Origin: an uncultured Akkermansia sp.
Lineage (GTDB): Bacteria; Verrucomicrobiota; Verrucomicrobiia; Verrucomicrobiales; Akkermansiaceae
Direction of reading: 5' to 3'
Assembly: GCA_904502165.1 (NCBI GenBank)
Contig: CAJGDB010000046.1
Coordinates: 1-14,055, forward strand
Length of the DNA stretch: 14,055 nucleotides
The notes under the pieces were generated by a model. It was not told the DNA's origin. It saw only the letters and a list, made by a program, of their open reading frames with translations, and searched no databases. Position 1 is the first letter of the stretch. Each line of letters opens with the position of its first letter. This document shows, piece after piece, positions 7,092 to 14,055 of this stretch. A program made the position numbers and the translations under genes.

Positions 7092-8516
7092 ATGTTATCA
7101 TGGCAGCGTCCTATGACCCGGAATAGTAAATTTTTCCTCAGTTCCTTTTACCCGCTTCTGGATTTTGTGCTGGCAAGTGTCTTTGCCTACTTCTCTCCCT
7201 ATATTGCGAATCTGATTGCTCCGTTGTTTGGATGGGCCGGTGGTGCCCATTTCAATCTGCTGACAGCCTCTCCCTTCCTGGCTGGGGTGGCTTTGGTGGC
7301 GGTGCCGATTATTCTGCGTCAGGTGGGCTTCTACCACAAGCAGAATATGCAGCGGGTAGGGAACGCCCTGCGCCAGCTCGGGGTGTTTGCTGTCTACTAT
7401 TGCTGCGCTTCTGCCATTTATCTTTCGGTGGAGGAGATACCGCCCTTTTACAGCCATACGTTGCTGGTGAACATGGTAGGTATTCCGCTGGTGGTATTCA
7501 TCCGCTACCTGCTGGTGCGCTGGCGTAATCTCAGCCGCAATAACCCGGAGGAGTTCCGCCGCCAGATTATCCTGGCCGGCTCGGAAGACGCTGTGGAAAA
7601 AGGTTGGAATTCCTACCCCGAATACTGGCGGAGGAACTTCAATGTGGTGGGCCGCATTTCATCGGGTGATGATACGGAGAGGGTGCAGCAGCTGATTCAG
7701 AATCACAGCGTGAATGGCCTGTATGTATTCGGCGGGTTGTCGGCATACCATGATTTCGAGAACGTGATTGTACAGTGCGAGGTGCAGGGGATTGATGTGA
7801 ATCTCATTCTGGGAGACCGTATGGGTACCAGTCTCCGGGCAGATGTGAATGAGATTGGCGAAAACCGCATGATTGTCATCAGCTCTACCCCGGTGTATTC
7901 CTGGTCGCGTCTCCTCAAAGCCGTGATTGACCGCATCGTGGCGCTCATCATCCTCATCTGTTCTTCCCCCTTGTGGCTTGTGGCGGCAGTAGGTATTAAA
8001 ATCAGCGACCCCAAGGGACCGGTGTTCTTCCGCCAGCGTCGTTCGGGTGTATACGGGCGGGTGTTCCACATGTGGAAGTTCCGCTCCATGTATGTGGATG
8101 CCGAGGCGCGTCTGGAAGAGGTCAAGGCCAAGTACGGCAACGAGATGAACGGGCCGATTTTCAAGCTGACCAATGACCCGCGTGTTTTCAAGTTTGGTCA
8201 CTTCATCCGTAAGACTTCCATTGATGAACTGCCGCAGCTGCTCAATATCCTGTGCGGTGATATGAGCATTGTGGGACCGCGCCCGCTGCCTGTTTATGAG
8301 ACAGAGGCTTTCCCCAAGATTGAGCATCGCCGCCGCTTGAGCGTGAAGCCCGGGCTCACCTGCTTCTGGCAGATTGAGGATCGCAGCGATAATGGCGATT
8401 TCGATAACATGGTCGGCAAGGACCTCCGGTACATCGATGAATGGAGCCTCTGGCTGGATGTCAAACTCTTCTTCCGTACCATCCCTGCGGTCTTGTTCCG
8501 GAAAGGGGCGAAATAA
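7092..8516 (+). CDS. Polyprenyl-phosphate sugar-1-phosphate transferase (WbaP/WcaJ type)
   Basis: A 474-residue membrane enzyme that would move a hexose-1-phosphate from a UDP-sugar to undecaprenyl phosphate at the inner membrane, the first step of O-antigen, capsule or exopolysaccharide synthesis. Four hydrophobic segments fill residues 1-145, followed by a Rossmann-like soluble region (about 155-265) and a fifth membrane segment near 278-302. The PF02397 catalytic domain then shows DPKGPVFFRQRRSG, MWKFRSM, KTSIDELPQL (Asp378-Glu379, the catalytic pair of the family), MSIVGPRPLP and KPGLTCFWQI. All family motifs are intact and the length is normal. The exact sugar cannot be read from sequence. 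No other polysaccharide genes are visible nearby. It leads a run with trmL starting 3 bases after its stop. Promoter and ribosome-site evidence are given separately. Confidence 0.93.
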   Translation: MLSWQRPMTRNSKFFLSSFYPLLDFVLASVFAYFSPYIANLIAPLFGWAGGAHFNLLTASPFLAGVALVAVPIILRQVGFYHKQNMQRVGNALRQLGVFAVYYCCASAIYLSVEEIPPFYSHTLLVNMVGIPLVVFIRYLLVRWRNLSRNNPEEFRRQIILAGSEDAVEKGWNSYPEYWRRNFNVVGRISSGDDTERVQQLIQNHSVNGLYVFGGLSAYHDFENVIVQCEVQGIDVNLILGDRMGTSLRADVNEIGENRMIVISSTPVYSWSRLLKAVIDRIVALIILICSSPLWLVAAVGIKISDPKGPVFFRQRRSGVYGRVFHMWKFRSMYVDAEARLEEVKAKYGNEMNGPIFKLTNDPRVFKFGHFIRKTSIDELPQLLNILCGDMSIVGPRPLPVYETEAFPKIEHRRRLSVKPGLTCFWQIEDRSDNGDFDNMVGKDLRYIDEWSLWLDVKLFFRTIPAVLFRKGAK

Positions 8517-8519
8517 GGC

Positions 8520-8993
8520 ATGTTCCACATCGTTCTCTACCACCCGGAAATACCCCATAACACCGGAGCCGCCGGGAGACTGGCCGTTGCTACGGATGCC
8601 CGGCTGCACCTTATCAAGCCCCTCGGGTTCAGCCTCGATGAAAAGCATGTGCGCCGTACCGGGCTGGATTACTGGAAGCATGTAGACCTCCGGCTCTGGG
8701 ATTCGCTGGAGGAACTGGAGGCTACGGCTCAGCCGGGAGCCCGGTTCTGGTATCTTTCCACCAAGGCGGCTCACAGCATCTGGTCACCGGCTCTGCCACT
8801 GCAGGATGGTGATTATTTTGTCTTCGGCCCGGAATCCAAAGGCCTGCCCGAGCGGTGGATAGATACCCATCCGGAAACAGCTCTCCGGATTCCCATGCCG
8901 GGTGAGCGGGCTCGCTCGCTGAACCTTTCCACCTCCATTGCCATTATGCTTTACGAAGGGCTGCGCCGAACTCTGCCCGCTGGTCAGTTATGA
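8520..8993 (+). CDS. trmL: tRNA (cytidine/uridine(34)-2'-O)-methyltransferase
   Basis: A 157-residue SPOUT-fold enzyme, the normal length for TrmL. It methylates the ribose of the wobble nucleotide 34 in leucine tRNAs, using S-adenosylmethionine. Seen directly: HPEIPHNTGAAGRLA at 8-22, RLHLIKPLGF at 28-37, FGPESKGLPE at 102-111 and IPMPGERARSLNLSTS near 124-139. The last two form the knotted cofactor site of the SPOUT family. The start is 3 bases after the sugar-transferase stop and its own stop overlaps the next start by ATGA, so the three genes are almost certainly one transcript. A purine-rich GGGG at 8505-8508, inside the end of the upstream gene, could act as ribosome-binding site. There is no obvious functional link to the sugar transferase. 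Confidence 0.93.
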   Translation: MFHIVLYHPEIPHNTGAAGRLAVATDARLHLIKPLGFSLDEKHVRRTGLDYWKHVDLRLWDSLEELEATAQPGARFWYLSTKAAHSIWSPALPLQDGDYFVFGPESKGLPERWIDTHPETALRIPMPGERARSLNLSTSIAIMLYEGLRRTLPAGQL

Positions 8994-9550
8994 AGAATAT
9001 TGTTTATTTTGATTTGGAAACCCGCCGTTCTGCAGCAGAAGTCGGTGGTTGGCACGAAACGGCCAAGATGGGTGTTTCTGTGGCGGTTACATTCTCTACA
9101 CGGGATAATGCATACCATATCTATACCGAGGACCGCATGGAGGAACTCATCGAGGAACTGCGGATGGCGGATCTGGTGGTGGGTTACAACCACGTTCATT
9201 TTGATTATGGCGTGCTGCAGGCATACACGTTCTGGACGGTGGCAGATGTGACCCACAACCTTGACCTCTGTGCCGACCTGACCTCGCGTCTTGGCCACCG
9301 CCTCAAGCTGGATTCCGTAGCCAAGGTGACTCTGGGAGGTAATTCAAAGACAGCCGAAGGGACCGATGCCCTCAAATGGTGGGCAGAATATGAGAGAACC
9401 GGTGATGCCCAGAAGCTGGTGGACATTGCCCGCTATTGCTGCTTCGATGTGAAAGTAACCATGGAAGTTCACCGCTTTGGGGTGGAAAATGGGTACGTGC
9501 TGTATGAAAACAAGCAGGGCGAGGTGGAAAAGATTGCTGTCGAGTGGTGA
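8990..9550 (+). CDS. RNase H-fold 3'-5' exonuclease-like protein (DEDDy motifs)
   Basis: A 186-residue protein with the four acidic positions of DnaQ-like exonucleases: Asp8 and Glu10 in YFDLET, Asp72 in GYNHVHFDYG, and Asp153 in the YCCFD (YxxxD) motif with Tyr149. That arrangement is the DEDDy class. The closest family I can name is the RNase_H_2/YprB-like group (PF13482), which is poorly characterised; a nuclease acting on DNA or RNA is likely, but the substrate is unknown. There is no helicase or other fused domain. The start codon overlaps the trmL stop (ATGA, 8990-8993), which points to coupled translation. It ends 11 bases from the stop of the converging mnmA gene, with no terminator visible between them. 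Confidence 0.8.
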   Translation: MKNIVYFDLETRRSAAEVGGWHETAKMGVSVAVTFSTRDNAYHIYTEDRMEELIEELRMADLVVGYNHVHFDYGVLQAYTFWTVADVTHNLDLCADLTSRLGHRLKLDSVAKVTLGGNSKTAEGTDALKWWAEYERTGDAQKLVDIARYCCFDVKVTMEVHRFGVENGYVLYENKQGEVEKIAVEW

Positions 9551-9561
9551 GCAGACCAGCA

Positions 9562-10650
9562 CTACGCGCGTGTTTCGAAAAAACCTCCACCCAGTAGTTT
9601 CTCTCCCCTCTTGTCATCAGGCTCATAAAAGGCGCAGACCTGGCCCAGAGCCAGGGCGCGGACAGGGGTGTCAAAATCAAGCCTTACCTTGCCATTACCC
9701 AGGTGGGTGCAGGTGGCAGGAACCGCTGCGGCGCGGTAGCGGGGCTGTGCCATGACCCGCTCAGGCAGGGGCTTGAGTGTGTTGGAAATGCTGCCTACAA
9801 CGGCACTCCGGGTATACAGGCCCGGGGTTTCCTGCCCCTCGTAGCCCAGGATGAGACGGTTCTGCTCCAGATCTTTACCCACCACCACATAGGCCACACC
9901 TTCGCGGGGAGATGCTACATGGTGCCCTTTGCGCTGGCCCATGGTGAAGAGGTGCAGACCATCGTGCCGCCCCAGTTTCCGCCCGTTCAAATCAACAATG
10001 TCGCCGGGATTGTCGGGCAGGTAGTGCCGCAGGAAATCGCTCATTTTCACCTGCCCGATGAAGCAGATGCCCTGGGAATCCTTTTTCTCCGCATTGGGCA
10101 GGTTGAATCTGCGGGCAATTTCCCGCACCTGGGGTTTGGTGATGCCGCCTACAGGGAAAATGGCATGGGCTACCTGTTCCGGTCGCATGAGTGCGAGGAA
10201 GTAGGATTGGTCTTTGTTGGTATCCGTACCTCGCAGAATATAGCTGCCCTCGCCTTGTGCATCGAGCCTCTGGGCATAATGCCCGGTTGCAACTCCGGAA
10301 AATCCTTGTTCCAGCGCATAATCGAGCAACACGCCAAACTTCATTTCGCGGTTGCAGAGGACATCCGGATTTGGCGTAGAACCATTGCGGTAGCCCTCAA
10401 TCAGGTAATTGACAATGCGCTGGCGGTATTGTTCAATGAGGTCAACGACACGGAATTCGATGCCTAATCTACGGCACACCCCCAGGGCATCCTCAATGTC
10501 ACGCTCCCAAGGGCATTCACCGGGAATGTTTTCTTCATTTACCCAGTTCTTCATGTAAGCCGCCACCACCTCGTGCCCCTGTTCCACCAGAAGCGCGGCG
10601 GCTGCGGCGCTATCGACGCCGCCGCTCAGGGCTGTTAGAATGCGGGCCAT
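9562..10650 (-). CDS. mnmA: tRNA-specific 2-thiouridylase
   Basis: A 362-residue cytoplasmic enzyme, normal length for MnmA. It activates wobble uridine 34 of Glu, Gln and Lys tRNAs with ATP and adds sulfur relayed from a cysteine desulfurase. Seen directly: PP-loop SGGVDSA at 9-15, the nucleophile Cys99 in NPDVLCNREMKFG, and the partner Cys196 in DSQGICFIGQ; TMGQRKGHH at 236-244 lies in the central domain, and the C-terminal barrel ends in GGGFFETRA. Both catalytic cysteines are present. It starts 9 bases after the stop of the small ribbon-helix-helix gene, so the two are probably co-transcribed. No strong Shine-Dalgarno precedes it. It converges on the exonuclease gene at its 3' end. Confidence 0.97.
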   Translation of the reverse strand: MARILTALSGGVDSAAAAALLVEQGHEVVAAYMKNWVNEENIPGECPWERDIEDALGVCRRLGIEFRVVDLIEQYRQRIVNYLIEGYRNGSTPNPDVLCNREMKFGVLLDYALEQGFSGVATGHYAQRLDAQGEGSYILRGTDTNKDQSYFLALMRPEQVAHAIFPVGGITKPQVREIARRFNLPNAEKKDSQGICFIGQVKMSDFLRHYLPDNPGDIVDLNGRKLGRHDGLHLFTMGQRKGHHVASPREGVAYVVVGKDLEQNRLILGYEGQETPGLYTRSAVVGSISNTLKPLPERVMAQPRYRAAAVPATCTHLGNGKVRLDFDTPVRALALGQVCAFYEPDDKRGEKLLGGGFFETRA

Positions 10651-10659
10651 GAAATGGAA

Positions 10660-10860
10660 TTACTTGTTCTCTTCCTTGATGGGAGAAGGAGGCAGCGGGG
10701 GCTTGGGCTGGCATATACCCTGGGCAGCCAGTCCGGAGAACATGCTCTGCAGAGCCTGCACAATAAAGCTGCTGCGATCCACGCTGTTGTGTTCACAAAG
10801 AATATCAATCTCCTCAAGAATGTCCTCCGGGCAGCGGAATGATATGGTGCGTGTATTCAT
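10660..10860 (-). CDS. Small ribbon-helix-helix (CopG/Arc-like) protein
   Basis: A 66-residue protein. Residues 4-41 fit a ribbon-helix-helix DNA-binding fold: a short strand (RTISFRCPED), a first helix (ILEEIDILCEHN), a turn at SVD, and a second helix (RSSFIVQALQSMF). A proline-rich, charged tail follows (QPKPPLPPSPIKEENK). Such proteins act as dimers and often repress their own operon. The frame stays open further upstream to 11112, but that part lies antisense to the start of this unit inside lpxI, is Pro/Gly/His-rich and unlike a protein, and a promoter fits just before 10860; hence the short start. No toxin partner is adjacent; the next gene is mnmA, 9 bases downstream. The target is unknown. 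Confidence 0.8.
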   Translation of the reverse strand: MNTRTISFRCPEDILEEIDILCEHNSVDRSSFIVQALQSMFSGLAAQGICQPKPPLPPSPIKEENK

Positions 10861-10873
10861 GACTGGTGCAGTT

Positions 10874-10902
10874 ATGCTAGCAGATTTACCCCGGGGATTC
10901 AA
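10874..10902 (-). promoter_or_regulatory. Predicted promoter of the ribbon-helix-helix/mnmA unit
   Basis: Minus-strand TTGAAT (10897-10902) and TAGCAT (10874-10879) are 17 bases apart. The -35 overlaps the lpxI stop codon. The 17-base spacer holds the palindrome CCCCGGGG (10889-10896), a plausible binding place for a repressor. The -10 ends 13 bases before the ATG, so the leader would be about 6 bases. Confidence 0.4.
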
Positions 10903-12089
10903 GGGCAATCTTCTGCTCTCCCGCCGGTGGAAACAATTTGAATCCCAGCCTTGCGGGCGGCGCGGTCTTCCTCCGGGGTGAGCGGGCGGGTGCAGGCCAG
11001 TACCATGGGTACGGGGGGTGTGCCGGGACGCCCCAGAAGAATGCGCCCCAGCCAGTTGAGGATGCGGGCCAGGCGAAGGCGCTTCATGTAGGCCGCCGCC
11101 CGGCGGATGCACTTCAGCGGGCCATCAGCATCATCTACCGCAATCACTACACCATCGCACACCACCGCACAGCAGCCGATGCCCAGCGCCTTGATTTCAG
11201 CCGCCATGGCAGCGGCATGGGCGGCATCCGTCAGGATATGGCCGGGGTCGGCGCCTTCCTGTTCCGGCAGCGGTACTTCCATGGCATGCAGGGTGATGCC
11301 GTGAGTGTTGCACATCCGGGCTACTTCATCCCGCTGGAAGAGAATAGTCCGGTGGGCTTCAAAGACAATATGGTTCACATGCGCCTTGATGGCATTGCGG
11401 ATAGTACCGGTGCCGATGCAGGGAACATCGAAGCGCATGTCGTGCCCGGGTTTAGTTACTTTGCAGAGGGTGACTCCGTGTTCGCGGTGGCCGCCGGCAT
11501 GCAGGCATTCATTAGTGCCCTTGAACGCCTCCACGCACACGACCTGGTGCCCATGTACAATGATGCTCTGGCCAATATCGAGCCGGGCAATCTCGCGTGC
11601 CATACCCAACCCGAAGCGTGCTTCATCACGTTGTTGCTCTGTGGGCGGCGGACCGGCAATATGCCCTTCTGCCGGCAGTTGTTCCTCCATGAAAGTGATG
11701 GAGGGCAGTACCTTCATCCCCTTGGATTCAATAAAATTGCAGACCGTGGTGAAAATGGTGTGGGCGTTGCGGCGGTCGAGGGTTTTCAGGAGCCTGCGGG
11801 CGGTGGCATCCGGCCACATGGTGTAGATGCACGAGGGCTTGATCTGCCCGGTGAGCATGACGTGGGTCACTCCGTGCTGCACAAAGAAATCGGCCGGGCC
11901 TTCAATTGAGCCTACGCGAAAGCACTTGTAGGCATCGCTCAGGGGCGCAATTTCCGGGCCGACAGCTCCGCGCATACCGGCAGATACCACACGTACCCCG
12001 GCACGGCGGGCTCCCTCAATCACCCGCTGCGGAAACTCTCCCGCGCAGGCAATGAGTCCCAGCACCATGTCTTTGGGGTATTGGCTCAT
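10899..12089 (-). CDS. lpxI: UDP-2,3-diacylglucosamine diphosphatase, LpxI type, with C-terminal extension
   Basis: Hydrolyses UDP-2,3-diacylglucosamine to lipid X and UMP in lipid A synthesis; LpxI replaces LpxH in many bacteria. Seen directly: an N-terminal LGLIACAGEFP start (family form LGLIAGxGxLP), LTGQIKPS at 79-86, LDIGQSIIVHGHQVVCVEA at 170-188, GTNECL at 191-196, and TKPGHDMRFDVPCIGTGT at 212-229, where Asp221 matches the aspartate shown to be catalytic in the Caulobacter enzyme. The family is usually about 270-280 residues; this one has 396. The extra part, from about residue 270, includes GIGCCAVVCDGVVIAVDD and a final stretch that resembles the protein's own first 40 residues. It follows the E2 gene by 15 bases, with AGGGA about 6 bases before its ATG, and is probably the last gene of that transcript. 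Confidence 0.92.
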   Translation of the reverse strand: MSQYPKDMVLGLIACAGEFPQRVIEGARRAGVRVVSAGMRGAVGPEIAPLSDAYKCFRVGSIEGPADFFVQHGVTHVMLTGQIKPSCIYTMWPDATARRLLKTLDRRNAHTIFTTVCNFIESKGMKVLPSITFMEEQLPAEGHIAGPPPTEQQRDEARFGLGMAREIARLDIGQSIIVHGHQVVCVEAFKGTNECLHAGGHREHGVTLCKVTKPGHDMRFDVPCIGTGTIRNAIKAHVNHIVFEAHRTILFQRDEVARMCNTHGITLHAMEVPLPEQEGADPGHILTDAAHAAAMAAEIKALGIGCCAVVCDGVVIAVDDADGPLKCIRRAAAYMKRLRLARILNWLGRILLGRPGTPPVPMVLACTRPLTPEEDRAARKAGIQIVSTGGRAEDCP

Positions 12090-12104
12090 GTGGTTTCCCT
12101 GGTA

Positions 12105-13364
12105 TTACAGGTATTCCGGATGCTCCAGGTAATAGGCTATGCGGAGCATGAGACGCCCGATATCGCCACCATCCATCACGCGGTGGTCAAACGAGGCGAC
12201 AATGTTGGCCTGCTCCACCGGCAGGAAGCATTGTACTTCATCGCTCCAGACCGGTACCTTCTGCACAGCGCCGACGCCCAGAATAAGGCTTTCGCTGGGC
12301 AGCGGCATGGGTGTGGCATGGGTCAGACCGAAGCCGCCGAAGTTGGAGACTGTAGCAATGCCGCCTCCCTGGTAGGCAGGGTCAAGCCGGCGGCCGCGGG
12401 CCTGGTCAACGACCTTGTTGTATTCATCAATGAGTTCGTTGAGGGTATGCTCATTCACATTCCGCATGACGGGAACCATGACACCATCTGCCACCTGTAC
12501 CGCCACGCCCAGGTCGATGCGGCGCGGGGTCAGAATGCGGCCACCCACCATGTAGCCGGCGCAGTCAGGGTGCTCGGCCAGGGCCAGAGCAAGGGCACGC
12601 AGGAAATAGAGCGTGACACCGGGCTTGCGCGGGTGGTTCTTGCGATGAAGGATGATGGGAGCCATGAAGATAGGACGGCCACAGCTTGCAATGGGGCGGC
12701 GCCAGGTGCGCTGCATGCTGCTGGCCACGCTGCGGCGCATGGGGGAGGCCTGGTGTGAGGGCCAGCCATCAACGTAGTTCACAAAGCTCTCGAAATCGTC
12801 AATGGTGATACGCCCGTTGGGGCCTGTGCCGATGACGTAGGCCATATCAGCTTCGGTGATGCCGATTTCATCCATACGGGCGCGGACGCGGGGGGAGAGG
12901 AAGCGGGTGCCGTGTTTGCCCATGGGGACAGGCAGTCCGCGGCCACCTGCGCCAGTGGGTTTACGGGGACCACCGCCGGGTATACCTTCGCGGAATTCTC
13001 CTTCGGTGCGGAAGTGCGCCCCATCCTGGCCAGCGTTCTTTTCGGCATCGGGGGCGGTCACTACCGGGGCTGGGGTGGCATTTTCATCCAGCGGGGTAGC
13101 GCCGGAGCGTTCGATTTCTTCTTCCGTGGCTTCGATGATGCCCATGATAGCACCAACGGGTACTGTTTCCCCGCTGCTGACATCGAGCGAAACAATCGTG
13201 CCGCCACAGATGGTTGTCACCCCCATGACAGCCTTGTTGGTTTCCACCTCAAAGACCTCCTGGTCGGCCTGTACAGTATCACCGGGTTGCACCAGAATCT
13301 GCATAATGGTGGCTTCGGCTATGGATTCGCCCAGCTGGGGCATCAGAATGGCTACTTTCGGCAT
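12105..13364 (-). CDS. pdhC: Dihydrolipoamide acyltransferase (E2) of a 2-oxoacid dehydrogenase
   Basis: The core enzyme of the complex, passing the acyl group from lipoyl-lysine to CoA. Domains: a lipoyl domain at 1-79, with Lys44 in VETNKAVMG as the expected lipoylated residue; a Pro/Gly-rich linker (about 90-150); a peripheral-subunit-binding domain at 153-195 (SPRVRARMDEIGI, GTGPNGRITIDDF); and a catalytic domain from about 205 to the end, with the active-site SFDHRVMDGGD at 391-401 (His394, Asp398). Length is normal for a one-lipoyl-domain E2. The lipoyl motif has Asn where most family members have Asp (usually E-T/S-D-K-A). Pyruvate is the most likely substrate, but branched-chain 2-oxoacids cannot be excluded from sequence alone. 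It starts 15 bases after the E1-beta stop. An E3 gene is not in the window. Confidence 0.93.
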   Translation of the reverse strand: MPKVAILMPQLGESIAEATIMQILVQPGDTVQADQEVFEVETNKAVMGVTTICGGTIVSLDVSSGETVPVGAIMGIIEATEEEIERSGATPLDENATPAPVVTAPDAEKNAGQDGAHFRTEGEFREGIPGGGPRKPTGAGGRGLPVPMGKHGTRFLSPRVRARMDEIGITEADMAYVIGTGPNGRITIDDFESFVNYVDGWPSHQASPMRRSVASSMQRTWRRPIASCGRPIFMAPIILHRKNHPRKPGVTLYFLRALALALAEHPDCAGYMVGGRILTPRRIDLGVAVQVADGVMVPVMRNVNEHTLNELIDEYNKVVDQARGRRLDPAYQGGGIATVSNFGGFGLTHATPMPLPSESLILGVGAVQKVPVWSDEVQCFLPVEQANIVASFDHRVMDGGDIGRLMLRIAYYLEHPEYL

Positions 13365-13379
13365 GGTCTTATGGAAATT

Positions 13380-14055
13380 TTAGAGGGATATGAGGTAACG
13401 GACGGCATCGGCAATGGTGGCTGCACTCGGGCGGTGGGCCTTCCACAGGTCAGGGTGGGCGGGGATGGGCGTGTCGTGCGAGCTGAGACGCAGCGGCGGT
13501 GCGTCAAGCAGGTGGAAGCCGTGGGCAGAAACCTGTGCCACGACCTCTGCTGCCACTCCACCCCAGGGGAAGTCCTCGCTCACGACCAGCAGGCGTGCGG
13601 TGCGGGCCACTGAATCAAGAATGGTAGCGGTATCCAGCGGCTTGACGCTGCGTAAATCCACCACTTCAACCTCATAGCCGCTGGTGGCTGATAATTCCTC
13701 TGCAGCGCGGAGTGCCTCGGGCACCATGGCAGAGAACGCCACCACCGTGGCATGCTTGCCGGGGCGGGTAATGCGGGCCTGGCCGATGGGGAGTGGCTCC
13801 GGGTCTACCCAGGTATCTGCCTTCAGCCAGCGGTACAGGAACTTGTGTTCCAGAAAAATGACGGGGTCAGGAATCTGTACCGCCTGCTTGAGCATGTAGT
13901 AGGCATCAGCTACTGTGGCGGGGGTGAATACATGCAACCCGGGGAAGTGGGCAAAGAGGGCTTCCATGCTCTGGCTGTGGTAAGGACCGCCGCCAGGGGT
14001 GCCGCCGCAGGGCATGCGCAGGGTCAGGTTGATGGGCATGCCGGTGCGGTAGTAG
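13380..14055 (-). CDS. pdhB: 2-oxoacid (pyruvate) dehydrogenase E1 beta subunit, C-terminal part
   Basis: The last 224 codons of a gene that begins beyond the right edge; the frame stays open to 14055 with the residues YYRTG before the first visible ATG (14037-14039), which is internal and not the start. With E1-alpha it decarboxylates the 2-oxoacid with thiamine diphosphate and acylates the E2 lipoyl group. Seen directly (numbering from the internal ATG): RMPCGGTPGGGPYHSQSMEA at 8-27, HFPGLHVFTPATVADAYYML at 31-50, PVIFLEHKFLYR at 58-69, EVEVVDLRSVKPLDTATI at 122-139, and VVSEDFPWGGVAAEVV near 151. These are typical of E1-beta of pyruvate and branched-chain complexes. About the first 100 residues are missing. 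It leads into the E2 gene 15 bases downstream. Confidence 0.93.
   Translation of the reverse strand, partial: YYRTGMPINLTLRMPCGGTPGGGPYHSQSMEALFAHFPGLHVFTPATVADAYYMLKQAVQIPDPVIFLEHKFLYRWLKADTWVDPEPLPIGQARITRPGKHATVVAFSAMVPEALRAAEELSATSGYEVEVVDLRSVKPLDTATILDSVARTARLLVVSEDFPWGGVAAEVVAQVSAHGFHLLDAPPLRLSSHDTPIPAHPDLWKAHRPSAATIADAVRYLISL

Noticed and set aside
7659..8774. 371-codon open frame on the minus strand across the sugar transferase and trmL
   Set aside because: It spans the boundary of two confidently identified plus-strand genes and shows no domain of its own.
9551..9561. Shared terminator between the converging exonuclease and mnmA genes
   Set aside because: Only 11 bases separate the stops and no stem with a T-tract is visible; the palindrome ACGCGCGT at 9564-9571 is within mnmA codons.
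10660..11112. Longer 150-residue version of the ribbon-helix-helix protein
   Set aside because: The extra N-terminal part overlaps the lpxI coding sequence, is rich in Pro, Gly and His, and the ATG at 10858-10860 begins exactly at the first strand of the fold.
1..14055. CRISPR array, tRNA or rRNA gene, insertion sequence, toxin-antitoxin pair
   Set aside because: No regularly spaced repeats, cloverleaf, transposase or toxin gene could be seen on either strand.

Overview
The window reads as a chromosomal segment of a Gram-negative, GC-rich, gut-type anaerobe that degrades host glycans. An Akkermansia-like member of the Verrucomicrobiota is my best guess. That rests on the gene content: a secreted LacZ-type glycoside hydrolase with two discoidin-type domains, LpxI (so lipid A is made), and pyruvate:ferredoxin oxidoreductase beside a 2-oxoacid dehydrogenase. 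It is an inference from families, not from a marker gene. Coding density is high, no stretch over 300 bases lacks a gene, and I see no RNA gene, insertion sequence, prophage or CRISPR array.

Layout. (1) Positions 1-494, minus: N-terminal 164 codons of nifJ (PFOR), running off the left edge, with its own promoter region up to about 640. (2) 643-2472, minus: a membrane protein with a zinc ribbon and, by my reading, two TPM-like domains, one on each side of the membrane. (3) 2585-6997, minus: a secreted 1470-residue GH2 beta-galactosidase with two C-terminal F5/8 type C domains, closed by a clear intrinsic terminator (2533-2565). (4) 6998-7091: a compact divergent promoter region with a 12-bp inverted repeat. 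(5) 7092-9550, plus: a tight three-gene run of a polyprenyl-phosphate sugar-phosphate transferase, trmL, and a DEDDy-type RNase H-fold exonuclease. (6) 9562-10860, minus: a 66-residue ribbon-helix-helix protein followed by mnmA, converging on the plus-strand run. (7) 10899-14055, minus: lpxI, the E2 component and the partial E1-beta component of a 2-oxoacid (probably pyruvate) dehydrogenase, transcribed in the order E1-beta, E2, lpxI with 15-base gaps.

How the parts fit together. PFOR and the dehydrogenase are alternative routes from pyruvate to acetyl-CoA. The GH2 enzyme would release galactose from glycans outside the cytoplasm. The sugar transferase and LpxI serve surface polysaccharide and lipid A. 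TrmL and MnmA both modify tRNA wobble position 34.

Most of the window is ordinary housekeeping and carbohydrate metabolism. The observations most worth a second look are the two-sided TPM-like membrane protein, the C-terminal extension of LpxI that echoes its own N-terminus, predicted promoters that leave almost no 5' leader (best for the GH2 gene), and inverted repeats in the nifJ and GH2/sugar-transferase promoter regions. I did not find a convincing new multi-gene system.
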